A DNA stretch of 64,000 bases from Marinobacter salsuginis (GTDB lineage Bacteria; Pseudomonadota; Gammaproteobacteria; Pseudomonadales; Oleiphilaceae), in contig NZ_BGZH01000006.1 of the NCBI RefSeq assembly GCF_009617755.1, forward strand, positions 48,361-112,360, written 5' to 3'. Positions 1 to 8,796 of this stretch are shown here, piece after piece (position 1 is the first letter of the stretch; every line of letters starts with the position of its first letter). The position numbers and the translations under genes are program-made. Under the pieces are notes generated by a model. The model was given only the letters and a program-made list of their open reading frames with translations. It was not told the DNA's origin and did not search any database.

Positions 1-130
1 TAAAACGGGTGAAATTGTAGAGAAAGGCGGCCTTAACCTCATTTTCCGACCGAATCGACCCTGATGCATAGGCTGCGCTAAGGCAAAGGGAAATCAGCAA
101 TACAAACCAAAATTTAAGGTGATTCCTCAC
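1..130 (-). CDS. YfiR/DUF4154-like periplasmic protein, N-terminal part (cut by window edge)
   Basis: Reading leftwards from a GTG at 130, the frame is open to the window edge and encodes 43 residues. A signal peptide is visible (residues 4-21, hydrophobic stretch ending in AYA), followed by the motif VKAAFLYNFTRF near residues 32-43. That motif is the typical opening of YfiR/DUF4154 proteins. In the YfiBNR system YfiR is a periplasmic repressor of a membrane diguanylate cyclase. An in-frame TAG lies about 36 bases upstream with no ATG between, so GTG is the most likely start. The gene diverges from the solute-binding protein at 356. The family call rests on the N-terminus only. Confidence 0.65.
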   Translation of the reverse strand, partial: MRNHLKFWFVLLISLCLSAAYASGSIRSENEVKAAFLYNFTRF

Positions 131-355
131 ACGTCGTCCACGATGCAGGAAATTGATCTAGAAGAAAGCCACTGCTGCAGCCCGACATTACTGAAGGTAA
201 GCATTCGAAAGGCTGCCGTCAACTTTCACGTGAGTCGGTGCAAGTAATTGACATGGAGAGATTAACGGCATAGACCCATTAATTCTTAGTCATCTGGTAA
301 ACACCGTACTAGCTTAAAGTTAAAGGCACAACGCGTATTAAATGGCGATGCACCT

Positions 356-1000
356 ATGCTTTTTCGATTACTGCTAGTTTTAATCGGGATTTCGTTACCA
401 GCTCTTAGTGAAGAGCTGGTGCTAAGAGTAGCTATTCCAGCCGATGAGGAAGAGGTTGGTGCTTTTCTAGATTTCCAGCGCATTTCAGATTTGTTGAAGA
501 AAGTACCCGTACAAGTCAAGCCACTGAAGGTTCCAATTCGACGCGCTCATTTAATGTTTTTTCATGGGCAAGTAGACTGCATTTTAGACTTCCCTGAAAA
601 TTCAGGTCGAGAATCAATTTCTGAGAACTACTTGAGCAGTCCTCCGCTAAGCAGCTACCTGTTTTTTTTCTTCGTACCGGAGGACGCGTCTCCGCTCAAA
701 TCAGTCGATGAGGTACAAAAATTGGTTATCGGCGCCCCTAAACGCCACGAATATTTCCTGGGTCCTTTCATAAAAGACGTCCACGTGGAATGGGCACGAT
801 CCGAAGCGCAACTGGTAAAAATGTTGGAAATGAATCGAATTGACGCTATATTAGCCGCCTTACCATACATGGAGTCTTACCAAAGTCGCCTCAGATTTGC
901 TCCAGCCCATCCCTTGGCGTCTGCCAACAATCATCTAATATGCCGGAACACGGAAACCAACCTGAGATTGTTAAACGGCATCGTAGTCAAAGAACCTTAA
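356..1000 (+). CDS. Small periplasmic solute-binding (SBP family 3-like) protein
   Basis: The 214-residue protein has an N-terminal signal peptide (LLLVLIGISLPALSEE, cleavage near residue 18). The rest resembles the bacterial extracellular solute-binding fold seen in amino-acid binding proteins: VLRVAIPAD near the start, a middle segment on recognising and refusing ligand (DEVQKLVIGAPKRHEYFLG), and NRIDAILAALPYM, a usual hinge-proximal motif. It is short for a transporter subunit (about 250 residues), and no permease or ATPase gene is next to it. Many such orphans sit beside GGDEF/EAL genes and act as periplasmic sensors; this is inference from its position next to a YfiR-like gene and cyclic-di-GMP genes. 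Confidence 0.6.
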   Translation: MLFRLLLVLIGISLPALSEELVLRVAIPADEEEVGAFLDFQRISDLLKKVPVQVKPLKVPIRRAHLMFFHGQVDCILDFPENSGRESISENYLSSPPLSSYLFFFFVPEDASPLKSVDEVQKLVIGAPKRHEYFLGPFIKDVHVEWARSEAQLVKMLEMNRIDAILAALPYMESYQSRLRFAPAHPLASANNHLICRNTETNLRLLNGIVVKEP

Positions 1001-1154
1001 TCAAGGCGTTGTTATCCAATGCATTTCACTTCAGGCGATGAGTATACAGTGGCCTGAGAACTGCCACAGGAAATTTGTCGGCCACTGTGACCTGCCCCCA
1101 ATCTCTGAACCGCTCACTGCTTAGTAATGTCATTTAGTTGACCCTGACCCCGTA

Positions 1155-2006
1155 TTAGGTCCACCCAGAGTTGGAAAAATCCGGCTCCAATTGTTCCTGT
1201 TTTCTTCGTGAAACCGCATGTTTTCTGGCGTAGTCAGAGGGCGTGCACCACTCCAATGCGGAATGGGGTCGGACTTGGTTATAGAACGCTCGCCACGCTT
1301 CGATTTTCTCCCTGGCGTCGGCCAGTGACAAGAACCAGTTTTCGTTCAGACATTCCTGCCGGAGTCGTCCATTGAACGATTCTACCGTTGCGTTGTCGGT
1401 AGGTTTTCCAGGCCGCGAGAAGTCGATTTCGATGTTCCGCTCATAGGCCCAGCGATCCATGACCTTGCCGGCGAACTCCGAACCGTTGTCGGTCTTAAGC
1501 ACCTCCGGGTTGCCTCGGAAGCGGGCAATCGCCGTCAAGGCTTCCTGAACATCATGGCCCTTCAGGCTCTGTCCAACCACGATGCCGAGGCACTCCCTGG
1601 TGAACAGATCAATGATGGTCAGCAAGCGCAGTCGCCGACCATCAAACAGCGCATCTGAGACAAAGTCCATGCCCCAGATGTGATTGGGATGGGTGGCTCG
1701 TTGAAGTGGCTGACGGTTCTTGGCCGCCTTGTTGCGTTTAGGACGCTTTAGACGAAGTGACAATCCCTGGTCCCGATACAGCCGGTAAACCCGTTTGTGA
1801 TTGTCACGCCAGCCCTCTCGTTGCAGTTGGACATGCACGCGTCGGTAACCGTAGTGAAGCCGTGTGAGAGTGATCTCACGGATCCTCATCGATAATGCCG
1901 ACGAATCTCTTGCCACCGATTGGTATCGACAAGACGCCCGGGAAAACTGCAAGACCGCACACGCCTGGCGCTCGCTGACCCTGTATCGCTTTTGCAGGTC
2001 AGCCAC
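1155..2006 (-). CDS. IS3-family transposase OrfB (DDE catalytic part)
   Basis: The frame carries the rve/DDE integrase core: GMDFVSD (first Asp), LKTDNGSEFAG (second Asp) and NATVESFNGRLRQECLNENWF (Glu). It starts with an HTH_21-like segment (LHYGYRRVHVQLQREGW). The protein is normally made as an OrfAB fusion: the OrfB frame is open upstream through ALRPPRKRQLVADLQKRY to the A6G slippery site, so the residue drawn as the start may not be used. All catalytic residues appear intact. Confidence 0.92.
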   Translation of the reverse strand: MADLQKRYRVSERQACAVLQFSRASCRYQSVARDSSALSMRIREITLTRLHYGYRRVHVQLQREGWRDNHKRVYRLYRDQGLSLRLKRPKRNKAAKNRQPLQRATHPNHIWGMDFVSDALFDGRRLRLLTIIDLFTRECLGIVVGQSLKGHDVQEALTAIARFRGNPEVLKTDNGSEFAGKVMDRWAYERNIEIDFSRPGKPTDNATVESFNGRLRQECLNENWFLSLADAREKIEAWRAFYNQVRPHSALEWCTPSDYARKHAVSRRKQEQLEPDFSNSGWT

Positions 2007-2029
2007 CAGTTGGCGTTTACGAGGCGGTC

Positions 2030-2296
2030 TCAGAGCTTTTTTGCCACCACATCCTGAAGCATGGCCTTGTCCAGACTCAGGTCGGCCACCAGCTTTTTGA
2101 GGCGCTGATTCTCCTCTTCCAGCTGTTTCAGACGTTTCAGCTCGGATGGCCCCAGACCACCGTACTTCTTGCGCCAGGTGTAGAAAGTGGCATCGGAGAT
2201 GCCCATCTTGCGACAGACCTCCGGGACCGGTGTCCCCAATTCGGCTTGCTTCAGGGCGAAGGCAATCTGCTCTTCGGTGTAACGGGACCGCTTCAT
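2030..2296 (-). CDS. IS3-family transposase OrfA (helix-turn-helix and leucine zipper)
   Basis: This 88-residue protein has the classic OrfA layout: an HTH (residues 5-45, EEQIAFALKQAELGTPVPEV then MGISDATFYTWRKKYGG) followed by a leucine-zipper coiled coil (LKRLKQLEEENQRLKKLVADL). It binds the inverted repeats and tunes transposition. It ends in VAKKL at the A6G slip site from which the OrfAB fusion is made. Confidence 0.92.
   Translation of the reverse strand: MKRSRYTEEQIAFALKQAELGTPVPEVCRKMGISDATFYTWRKKYGGLGPSELKRLKQLEEENQRLKKLVADLSLDKAMLQDVVAKKL
2036..2044 (-). other. Programmed -1 frameshift site between orfA and orfB
   Basis: The minus strand reads GCAAAAAAG at the end of orfA, an A-AAA-AAG slippery heptamer. 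Slipping back one base moves ribosomes from the orfA frame (ending KKL-stop) to the open orfB frame (KALRPPRKRQ). This is the established mechanism in IS3-family elements; here it is inferred from sequence. Confidence 0.75.
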
Positions 2297-2587
2297 GGCA
2301 TGATCTCCTGCTCAGGGCTCTATCATGCCGGATTTTCCAGTTTTAAATGGACCTAAATTCTGGGGTAGGGTCATAGTCACAATTAATACAGTCACGCAAG
2401 TTGTCAATTCCAAAGTGAGAGGACACTTTTCTGACGGCGGCAGTGCAGTGCTGAAGATCGACTAGCTTGGCATTCAGCTGGAATTAAGGAACTGTCAATC
2501 TTTTGTCTAACCTTAGTAGGCGTAACCGCAAGTGCACCGGTCGGATTATTTTGGGTCTGGCCTAACTGTATAATAAAAGGCGCAAAA

Positions 2588-2950
2588 ATGGACAAACCAA
2601 CATTTGATGAATTGATAGCACTTTATACAAACGACCCAGAGGCATTTGAGCATTTGCGCCATGCATTAATTGAAATGGAAATCAGTGATGCTCCACCTCA
2701 GTTTCAGCGTCGGTTGCGTGGCCTTCAATTCCAAGTCGAATGCGCCAAGGAAACCTCAAAAACACCGCTGGCCAGCTGTATCAAGTTACAAAGCATGATG
2801 CTTGCCAGTGCCAAAGAGCTCAGGGGCGTTGTTCAATACCACTATGGTCCAGATACCCAACCTCACAAACAAAAGAGCCTGACCGTTGCTGAATCAGCCA
2901 CTGAAACGAACAATATTATCGAGTTCATAAAGCGCACTCCCAATTCCTAA
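2588..2950 (+). CDS. DUF3135 family protein
   Basis: The 120-residue soluble protein matches the DUF3135 pattern: a short acidic start (TFDELIALYTNDPEAFEHLR), the conserved PPQFQRRLRGLQFQVE motif around residues 36-51, and a SCIKLQSMM segment near 63-71. No signal peptide or membrane segment is present and no function is established for the family. The C-terminal 35 residues are polar and probably unstructured. A weak ribosome site (AAAGG) lies 8 bases before the ATG. It stands alone between the IS3 element and the GGDEF gene. Confidence 0.75.
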   Translation: MDKPTFDELIALYTNDPEAFEHLRHALIEMEISDAPPQFQRRLRGLQFQVECAKETSKTPLASCIKLQSMMLASAKELRGVVQYHYGPDTQPHKQKSLTVAESATETNNIIEFIKRTPNS

Positions 2951-3329
2951 GGCAGTTTTAAATTTTACGCGAAATTACGAAGGGTCCTAAGGCTGATGGC
3001 TGGTCTAGCGGCCTATGTAGACATTTCATCAGGTGCCATTGTTCTCGGTGTCCCGGAAGCGAGTATTCTACTTCAAGTAGAAATTCAGGGGCCCTTCCCC
3101 AACCAAGCCACACGACAGCTAGCCTTGCCGACTCAGACGCACCGAGAAAACCGATCAGAGTAATAAAAGGATAAAACACCTTTTTAGTGACGCCAATATA
3201 TACACACTGTTATTGTGAAATTGCAACTCGCCCGATTGCCTGTCACTCGTATTCCCTGGCAATTTACAAAGAGCGTGTTGCTTTTACCAGATACTCTGAC
3301 CGGATCAGCGCATCGCTTATCCGTTCGCC
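2951..3329. other. Intergenic region without a recognised gene
   Basis: No convincing gene, terminator or RNA was found. A minus-strand frame at 2958-3179 is open but has no family resemblance and no spaced ribosome site. Confidence 0.4.
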
Positions 3330-4742
3330 TTGGGAGAAGTGGTGCAATTCGTGCCGAAGTACAGTGGGGAACCGGTCAGCCTTGACCGCACAGTGGCGTC
3401 TACCAACCAGGGTGAAACGCATAGACGCAAAGCCCGGCTGCTGATTGCGGACGATGAGCCGCGGCTGTTGATGAGCCTGTGCTCGATACTGCAACATAGA
3501 GGTTTTGAAGTCGATGCGGCTAAAGATGGTCACACCGCTTGCCGGCAAGCAGAGTCATTCGTTTACGATCTGATCATATTGAATCTGCGAATGCCGGGCA
3601 AAAGCGGTTTTGAGGTCATGTCCTGGCTGCGAGACAAGGGGCTTAACCCGTCTATAATTATCATCAGTGGATTCTCGGACTTCCACACCGTCCGACGCGC
3701 TTTCCGACTAGGAGCCTCGGATTTTCTGCGTAAACCCTATGACGTCGATGAGCTGATTCAAAGCGTTAACAGCCAACTTCAACCAGAGCCAAGTTTGATT
3801 CCGTCCGATCAGAAGTTAGAGCAGTTGTTTCAACTCGCCTTTGACCAACTTCCGGATCCTATCTTTGCACTGGATAAACGCATGCGTATGAGCTTTTTGA
3901 ATCACCGCGCAGAACAACTTCTAGGATCACATCGGGCGGACCTGGTTGGTCGGCCTTTTACCTATCTGGTTCACGACGATGATCTTCCAAAGGCATCACG
4001 CTTATTCGATGATACGAAAACATTAGGCTCAGCCAGACAAGAATTAAAGCTTCGCTTCCGGGGTGTAGGCAAAGGCTATAAAGAGTGTGAAATTAACATT
4101 GTTTTTCCTTTCGAACGAAGTGAAATAGCGCAGTCAACCGAACTCGCACACGTTCCAACTTCCGCGCGCGTTTTCGGCTCGATACGGGATGTCACTGAGC
4201 GCAAGCAAACGCTGGCTTTAATGGAGTTTCGAGCGTCACACGATGCACTAACGGGGCTTCCAAATCGAACTTTATTCCTCGATAGGCTCGCTTTGGCTGT
4301 CAGCCAAGCGGCACGAAGTGAACAACAATTGGCGGTTCTATTTATCGACTTGAATGATTTCAAGCACGTCAATGACACCTTTGGGCATAACGTTGGCGAT
4401 GAGCTACTAAGAAATGTAGCCGCTCGCCTAAAAATGTCCTTGAGAGAGGGAGATACTCTTTCACGATACGGAGGAGACGAATTTACCGTATTATTGCCTT
4501 CTATTGAGGGTCCTCAGGACGCAAGTGTGGTTGCCGATAAACTTCTTCAATCGCTGAGCACTCCAATGAAGCTCGAAAATGACAGTGTAAGAATCCTTGT
4601 AAAGGTGTGTATCGGAATTGCCCTGTACCCAGAAGACGGTGCTGACACAAAAGAGCTTCTGAATAGCGCTGACAAGGCGATGTACCGAATCAAAGAGCAT
4701 AGACTGTCAACGTATAGTTTTTTCAATCGAAAACACAAGTAG
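3330..4742 (+). CDS. Receiver-PAS-GGDEF diguanylate cyclase with a degenerate receiver
   Basis: Domains in order: CheY-like receiver (about residues 35-150), PAS (about 170-300, ending SIRDVTERKQTL) and GGDEF (about 310-465). The GGDEF motif at 381-385 and the inhibitory RxxD site (REGD, five residues before it) are both intact, so cyclic-di-GMP synthesis with product inhibition is expected. In the receiver the acidic pair (ADDEP), Thr/Ser position (ISG) and Lys (RKPYD) are present, but the phospho-acceptor position reads ILNLRMPG: Asn85 in place of Asp, one base change (AAT for GAT). Aspartyl phosphorylation should therefore be lost. The start is uncertain: TTG at 3330, or GTG at 3342 with GGGAG just before it. 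A close paralogue lies inside the IS66 element (5916-7307). Confidence 0.88.
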   Translation: MGEVVQFVPKYSGEPVSLDRTVASTNQGETHRRKARLLIADDEPRLLMSLCSILQHRGFEVDAAKDGHTACRQAESFVYDLIILNLRMPGKSGFEVMSWLRDKGLNPSIIIISGFSDFHTVRRAFRLGASDFLRKPYDVDELIQSVNSQLQPEPSLIPSDQKLEQLFQLAFDQLPDPIFALDKRMRMSFLNHRAEQLLGSHRADLVGRPFTYLVHDDDLPKASRLFDDTKTLGSARQELKLRFRGVGKGYKECEINIVFPFERSEIAQSTELAHVPTSARVFGSIRDVTERKQTLALMEFRASHDALTGLPNRTLFLDRLALAVSQAARSEQQLAVLFIDLNDFKHVNDTFGHNVGDELLRNVAARLKMSLREGDTLSRYGGDEFTVLLPSIEGPQDASVVADKLLQSLSTPMKLENDSVRILVKVCIGIALYPEDGADTKELLNSADKAMYRIKEHRLSTYSFFNRKHK

Positions 4743-4853
4743 GTTCGTAAATCATAAACACCTATTTTTTGGTCCATACTACTTTATAGGTAAACCAATT
4801 TTCACGAACAATACAGTTCAGAAGTACTAACAGTTTTAACGAGGGAATCATTC

Positions 4854-5690
4854 GTGTTGGCTGTGAAATCGGAAGGAAACGTTGACGCATTTGACGAAGA
4901 GTTTGCCGTCTCGGTCTCAAAGCTACTTCGAATGCTCAGGCAAAGCTTTAATATGGACTTGGCATTCATTGGGAAGTTCGAGAATGATTCCCGGAGGATG
5001 GTGTACGTGGATTCGGACGATCCGCGCAGCACGGCTTCGAAAAACTTCTGTCTTACCCATCCCCAAAGACAGACATATTGTCGAAAAATTGCGGACGGAG
5101 AACTTCCATCGATTATTCCGGATACTAAAGCCAACGACATTACTCGAAATATGAAGGTTACCGAAGATCTTTCGATCGGCGCTTATCTGGGCGTGCCAAT
5201 CTTTCTATCCGACGGAGAGATTTACGGGACCTTGTGCTGTATCAAGTACTCCAAGGATCGAACATTGGAGAGACGTGACCCAGCTCTTTTAACTTTCGTC
5301 GCCAAAGTAATCGCCGATCGTATTGAGGTTCAACGCCGCAAAGAAGAACATCAGAACAATATTCGCGATCAGATTTATAGAGTTAGTGCGAACAACGATC
5401 TCGCAATGCATTTTCAGCCGATTTGGTCGATCGCTGACTCATCGGTCGTCGGATACGAGGCGCTTGCCCGATTCAATACACATCCTTACCGGACGCCTGA
5501 CGTTTGGTTTGAGGAAGCCCATCAGGCGGGTCTAGGTGATTACCTAGAATCGCAGGCAATAGCTAAGGCATTGAGTTACCGAGATAAAATTCCTAACAAT
5601 TGTTTTCTGAGTATTAACGCCTCTCCAGAAGCGGTTTTATCGGGAACTGTCTCCAGACTTTTCACACGCCAGAATGCTACTAAAATGTAA
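4854..5690 (+). pseudogene. GAF-EAL cyclic-di-GMP phosphodiesterase, 5' part, broken by the IS66-family element
   Basis: The GTG at 4854 has GAGGG 8 bases upstream. Residues about 15-165 form a GAF domain (LLRMLRQSFNMDLAFIG, GAYLGVPIFLSDGEIYGTLCC). The EAL domain begins near residue 180 with MHFQPIWSIAD, and YEALAR at 201-206 is the EAL signature. Codons continue to ...NATK and then run into the IS66 left end at 5687, adding Met and a stop. The remainder is at 12669-13044. Joining base 5686 to 12669 gives an uninterrupted 402-residue protein reading NATKIILEVTE, so the gene was intact before insertion. The truncated product has only the first EAL strands and cannot be a working hydrolase. Confidence 0.93.
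5679..5686. repeat. 8-bp target-site duplication (left copy) of the IS66-family element
   Basis: ACTAAAAT directly precedes the left inverted repeat and occurs again at 12661-12668 directly after the right one. An exact 8-bp duplication is the IS66-family hallmark and shows the whole 6974-bp unit inserted in one event. Confidence 0.95.
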
Positions 5691-5712
5691 GCGACCGGTA
5701 ATCCCATCTTGA
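5687..5712 (+). repeat. IS66-family terminal inverted repeat, left
   Basis: It begins GTAAGCG and ends CCCATCTTGA. It pairs with 12635-12660 at 22 of 26 positions. The 5713-5915 stretch that follows holds only the subterminal GATAGTGTCCA motif and no gene. Confidence 0.93.
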
Positions 5713-5915
5713 GTCAGACGTTGCCTTCGTGAAGATAGTGTCCAGTGGACAAATGGCTTGAAAAATCGCCCAGAGCTTGTCTTTTTGTTCTAGAAATATG
5801 GGCGGCGGTTTATTTGCGCCTCTTGTGTCGTTACCCTTCTCAAGATAAGCGCAAATTCTATACCTATCAGCAATCGCCGTGTTAGAGCTGATTTCAAGAC
5901 GTTTTCAGATTTGCA

Positions 5916-7307
5916 CTAGCTGTAAAAGCGAAAGCCGTTCTTTTTCTCCCGTTTCACGGCATACATGGCCATGTCTGCCCGCTCTACCAGCGTTTCCGCC
6001 TCATCACCGTTTTCAGGGTACAGTGCAATCCCGATGCTGGTTCCGATAGAAACGCGAAGGTCGCAGCCCGCAAAACGAAAAGGGGTTTCGAGCGAGGTCA
6101 AAAGTTTGCGTGCGACCGTTGCGGCATCCTTTTTTTCATCAAGCGAGGGCAACAGAGCCATAAATTCATCACCACCATAGCGAGCAAGCGTATCCCCTTC
6201 TCGCAAACAATTTTTCAGACCGGATGCGACTTTCTGCAATAGTTGATCACCAATCCCATGCCCGTATGCGTCGTTTACCGCTTTAAAATTGTCGAGGTCG
6301 ATAAAAAGCACAGCAAACTTTTGCCCATTACGTCTCGCCTGACTGACAGCCAGCCTAAGTCGGTCCATAAACAGGTTTCTATTAGGCAAATCGGTCAATG
6401 AATCGTGAGAAGCACGAAACTCCATTAATTCCAGTGTCTGTTTGCGCTCAGTTATGTCCCGGGCAATGCCCAAAAAAGGAGGATCCTCTGGAGAGAAGTT
6501 CGCTTGAGCTAGCGCGGGATTCACCCCAAGCGTAGAGGTAAGGATAATTTCAAAGTCCTTGTGACCAACTCCTCCACTGTGGGTCTTAAGCTTGATCTCT
6601 TGGGTAATTGGCTCGCCAGCCTCGGCTCTCTCAAAGAACAGTGGAAGCTTCGCAATGTCATCTTCATGAACGAGCCGGGAAAGCGGTTGACCAATTAACT
6701 CCTCTGCGGGCAATCCTGTAAGGCTCTCTACTTTATGGTTCAGATATTCAAAGCACTTTCGCTCGTCCAGTAAAAAAACCAGCTCGGGAAGATGGTCAAG
6801 TGTGCGCCTGAAAAGCTCGCCTTTTAGCGGGTTAGACCAGTCCGTAGTCGCCCTCGAACGGCTTTGTCTTCGTTCCAAAACTTTGTCACCAACAGCCTGA
6901 ATTAAATCATCGACATCGTAGGGTTTTTTTAGATAATCGCAGGCACCTAGTTTGAATGCTTGCCTTACGATGCGATAGTCGGAATGGCCGCTCATAATGA
7001 TGACCTGAGAATCAATGCCGGTCTCTTTCAACCAAGCCATAATCTCTAAACCGCTCTTCCCCGGCATCCGGATATCCAACAAAATCAGATCATAGGCATT
7101 ATCTTGCAGCTGCTGGCAGACGGCGTCGCCATCCATGGCCTCGTCCACCTCAAATCCTTTGTCACGCAGTATCGAGCATAAGCTTTCGAGCAAGCGCGGC
7201 TCATCGTCAGCAACAAGCAGCCGCCCCAAACGCTCTGACGCTCCGCTTGCGTCGGCGGAAAAAAGACGACCGTCATCACTGACGTTGTTTTTACTATGGG
7301 TCTGCAA
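5916..7307 (-). CDS. Receiver-PAS-GGDEF diguanylate cyclase (IS66 passenger)
   Basis: 463 residues: receiver (about 28-145), PAS (about 165-300, ending ARDITERKQTLELME) and GGDEF (about 305-460). The receiver has the acidic pair (ADDEP), phospho-acceptor Asp78 (LLDIRMPG), Ser (MSG) and Lys (KKPYD), so it should be phosphorylatable. GGDEF starts at residue 378 and the RxxD inhibitory site (REGD) is intact. The protein is clearly homologous along its whole length to the product of 3330-4742, with shared stretches such as RASHD-LT-LPNR-LF-DRL, but too diverged for a recent duplication. It is the most distal passenger of the element, read away from the two HDOD genes after a 227-base gap, so it may have its own promoter. 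Confidence 0.9.
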   Translation of the reverse strand: MQTHSKNNVSDDGRLFSADASGASERLGRLLVADDEPRLLESLCSILRDKGFEVDEAMDGDAVCQQLQDNAYDLILLDIRMPGKSGLEIMAWLKETGIDSQVIIMSGHSDYRIVRQAFKLGACDYLKKPYDVDDLIQAVGDKVLERRQSRSRATTDWSNPLKGELFRRTLDHLPELVFLLDERKCFEYLNHKVESLTGLPAEELIGQPLSRLVHEDDIAKLPLFFERAEAGEPITQEIKLKTHSGGVGHKDFEIILTSTLGVNPALAQANFSPEDPPFLGIARDITERKQTLELMEFRASHDSLTDLPNRNLFMDRLRLAVSQARRNGQKFAVLFIDLDNFKAVNDAYGHGIGDQLLQKVASGLKNCLREGDTLARYGGDEFMALLPSLDEKKDAATVARKLLTSLETPFRFAGCDLRVSIGTSIGIALYPENGDEAETLVERADMAMYAVKREKKNGFRFYS

Positions 7308-7534
7308 GGTTCACACCAGTAATATCGAGCAAGCGATTTGATTCATCGAACCTAAGAATTATACCAACATGTACATTTTTACGTCAGTAAAAGCGACTAA
7401 TGTTTTCCTCTCTCACTTTTGGCCGTAGACATAAGCGACAAGCGTTCATAAATTGTGTGTTGTAGATTGCTGGGCACATCCATTCTGTTAATCCCCCAAC
7501 GTAAGCGATTCGCCACAATTTCTGTATTTGCTTG

Positions 7535-8674
7535 CTACCGTTGCTCACAGCTATATTCATCCAACCCGAGTCGACTCAGAAGACGCAAACATTCTTCGCT
7601 TTTTCCCTCGCCAGCTGCTTTGAGCGCTGCTGTGCGCATCACGATCAGCGACTCGCGGGTGGCGGCCCGAGGAAGAATATGCACAGCCCCGATGAGTTCC
7701 CTGAGCGGGATTGGTAGATGCCATTGCACCTTCAGACGATTTCCAAAGGTAGGAGCCCAGGTCCCCAACCCACCTTCAATATGCTCTTCCGAAATGGAGC
7801 AGTTTTGGTCAATTGCCTCTTGCATCACCTTGAGCACTGCCAACTCACCAATGCGACTGAGCAGTGCAGCTACATGAATCTCCGCCGCGTTGATTTCAAG
7901 CCTCGCTGCAACCAGTTCGGCCTCGCGGGCCGTTTTTTCGGCGAGTTCAATAAACGCCTCGGCCCTCTCCGCAAGACGCGGGTCGCGCATGTGTCCGGAT
8001 ATATTCAACGACAATGCCATTGCTTGCCGGAGTGCCATATCGATCCCCAAGGTTGCAATGGCATCACGCAAATTACGGACGGGTTCACCGGTCTTTTTGA
8101 AAGATGCAGTGTTCGCGACATCCAGCAGACGAGATGTCAGCGCCATTTCGTCATTCCAGCGCTCGGCAAGCTGGGATGGATAGAGATCCTGACGACGTTC
8201 CATCAGTTTGATGACATCAGCCGTATTAATCTCGCAAGGAAGCTGGATGACCGTATCGACCGAGGATCGTAATCGTTGCTCCAGATCGATGGGTGACTGC
8301 TGCTCAAAAGCTTCCTGGTCAACCAGTGATTTCAGCCTTTCGTGAAGGAGCGACACATCGAAAGGTTTTACGATGTAGCTATTGATGCCGTGGTGTGCTG
8401 CCTGGCGCACAGATTTGCGATCCGAACGACTGGAAATCAAGACAACCGGTGTTTGTTTGTCATTTTCGCGAACGGCTCTTGCACAGGCCAGGCCCGACCC
8501 ATCCGGTAGGCTCCAGCCAGTAATTATCAAGTCAGCACCGTTTTCCCTCCAATACGCCAGAGCGCTCTCCATGGTCCCCGTTACAAAAACAGTGCCACCC
8601 GGATAGAGACCGCCAACAACTGTCTCCAAAAGGTCGGCCATCATTACGTCGTGCTCCAGAATTAACGTCCTCAA
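7535..8674 (-). CDS. Receiver-HDOD protein with degenerate receiver (IS66 passenger)
   Basis: 379 residues. Residues 1-120 form a CheY-like receiver (RTLILEHDVMMADLLE, ISS, VKPFD). The phospho-acceptor position reads IITGWSLPDGSG: Gly53 replaces Asp, one base change (GGC for GAC). Residues about 135-340 form an HDOD domain; its metal-binding HD pair is replaced (LLSRIGELAVL), as is usual for HDOD, which is thought to bind protein or nucleotide partners rather than hydrolyse. The start is TTG at 8674 with AAGGAAC 8 bases upstream; no ATG or GTG fits. It follows the second HDOD gene by 122 bases and probably shares its transcript. Confidence 0.82.
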   Translation of the reverse strand: MRTLILEHDVMMADLLETVVGGLYPGGTVFVTGTMESALAYWRENGADLIITGWSLPDGSGLACARAVRENDKQTPVVLISSRSDRKSVRQAAHHGINSYIVKPFDVSLLHERLKSLVDQEAFEQQSPIDLEQRLRSSVDTVIQLPCEINTADVIKLMERRQDLYPSQLAERWNDEMALTSRLLDVANTASFKKTGEPVRNLRDAIATLGIDMALRQAMALSLNISGHMRDPRLAERAEAFIELAEKTAREAELVAARLEINAAEIHVAALLSRIGELAVLKVMQEAIDQNCSISEEHIEGGLGTWAPTFGNRLKVQWHLPIPLRELIGAVHILPRAATRESLIVMRTAALKAAGEGKSEECLRLLSRLGLDEYSCEQR

Positions 8675-8796
8675 TGGGGGGTTCCTTCAAGCCTGATAGA
8701 GAAAAAGGGACAGCCAATCAGATCGGTTTTTGCATACCGTGCAGCTGCCTGTCAGCAGTGTGGGACGTGGTGGCCGAAGAAAAATCGTAGAGGTTA

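Larger units (their letters stand above)
1139..2373. mobile_element. IS3-family insertion sequence (IS407-group-like), complete, 1235 bp
   Basis: Both ends carry matching inverted repeats. Each begins TGACCCT, continues through CCCC and TTAGGTCCA, and ends with GGAAA and ATCCGGC about 45 bases in. The element starts TG and ends CA, as IS3-family elements do. It is flanked by a 4-bp direct repeat TAGT (1135-1138 and 2374-2377), the target duplication expected for the IS407 group. Inside are orfA and orfB on the minus strand, joined by a frameshift site. No gene is visibly interrupted. Intact ends, duplication and reading frames suggest a recent, still competent copy. Confidence 0.9.

Noticed and set aside
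2569..2574. TATAAT before the DUF3135 gene
   Set aside because: A transcript from it would start about 7 bases before the ATG and omit the ribosome site, and the -35 position (TTATTT) is poor.
2958..3179. Minus-strand open frame of 73 codons
   Set aside because: No family resemblance, GTG start with no properly spaced ribosome site, no neighbour linkage.
7501..7508. GTAAGCGA, same as the first bases of the IS66 left end
   Set aside because: The match stops after 8 bases and the conserved ATCCCATCTTGA part is absent, so it is not a second element end.
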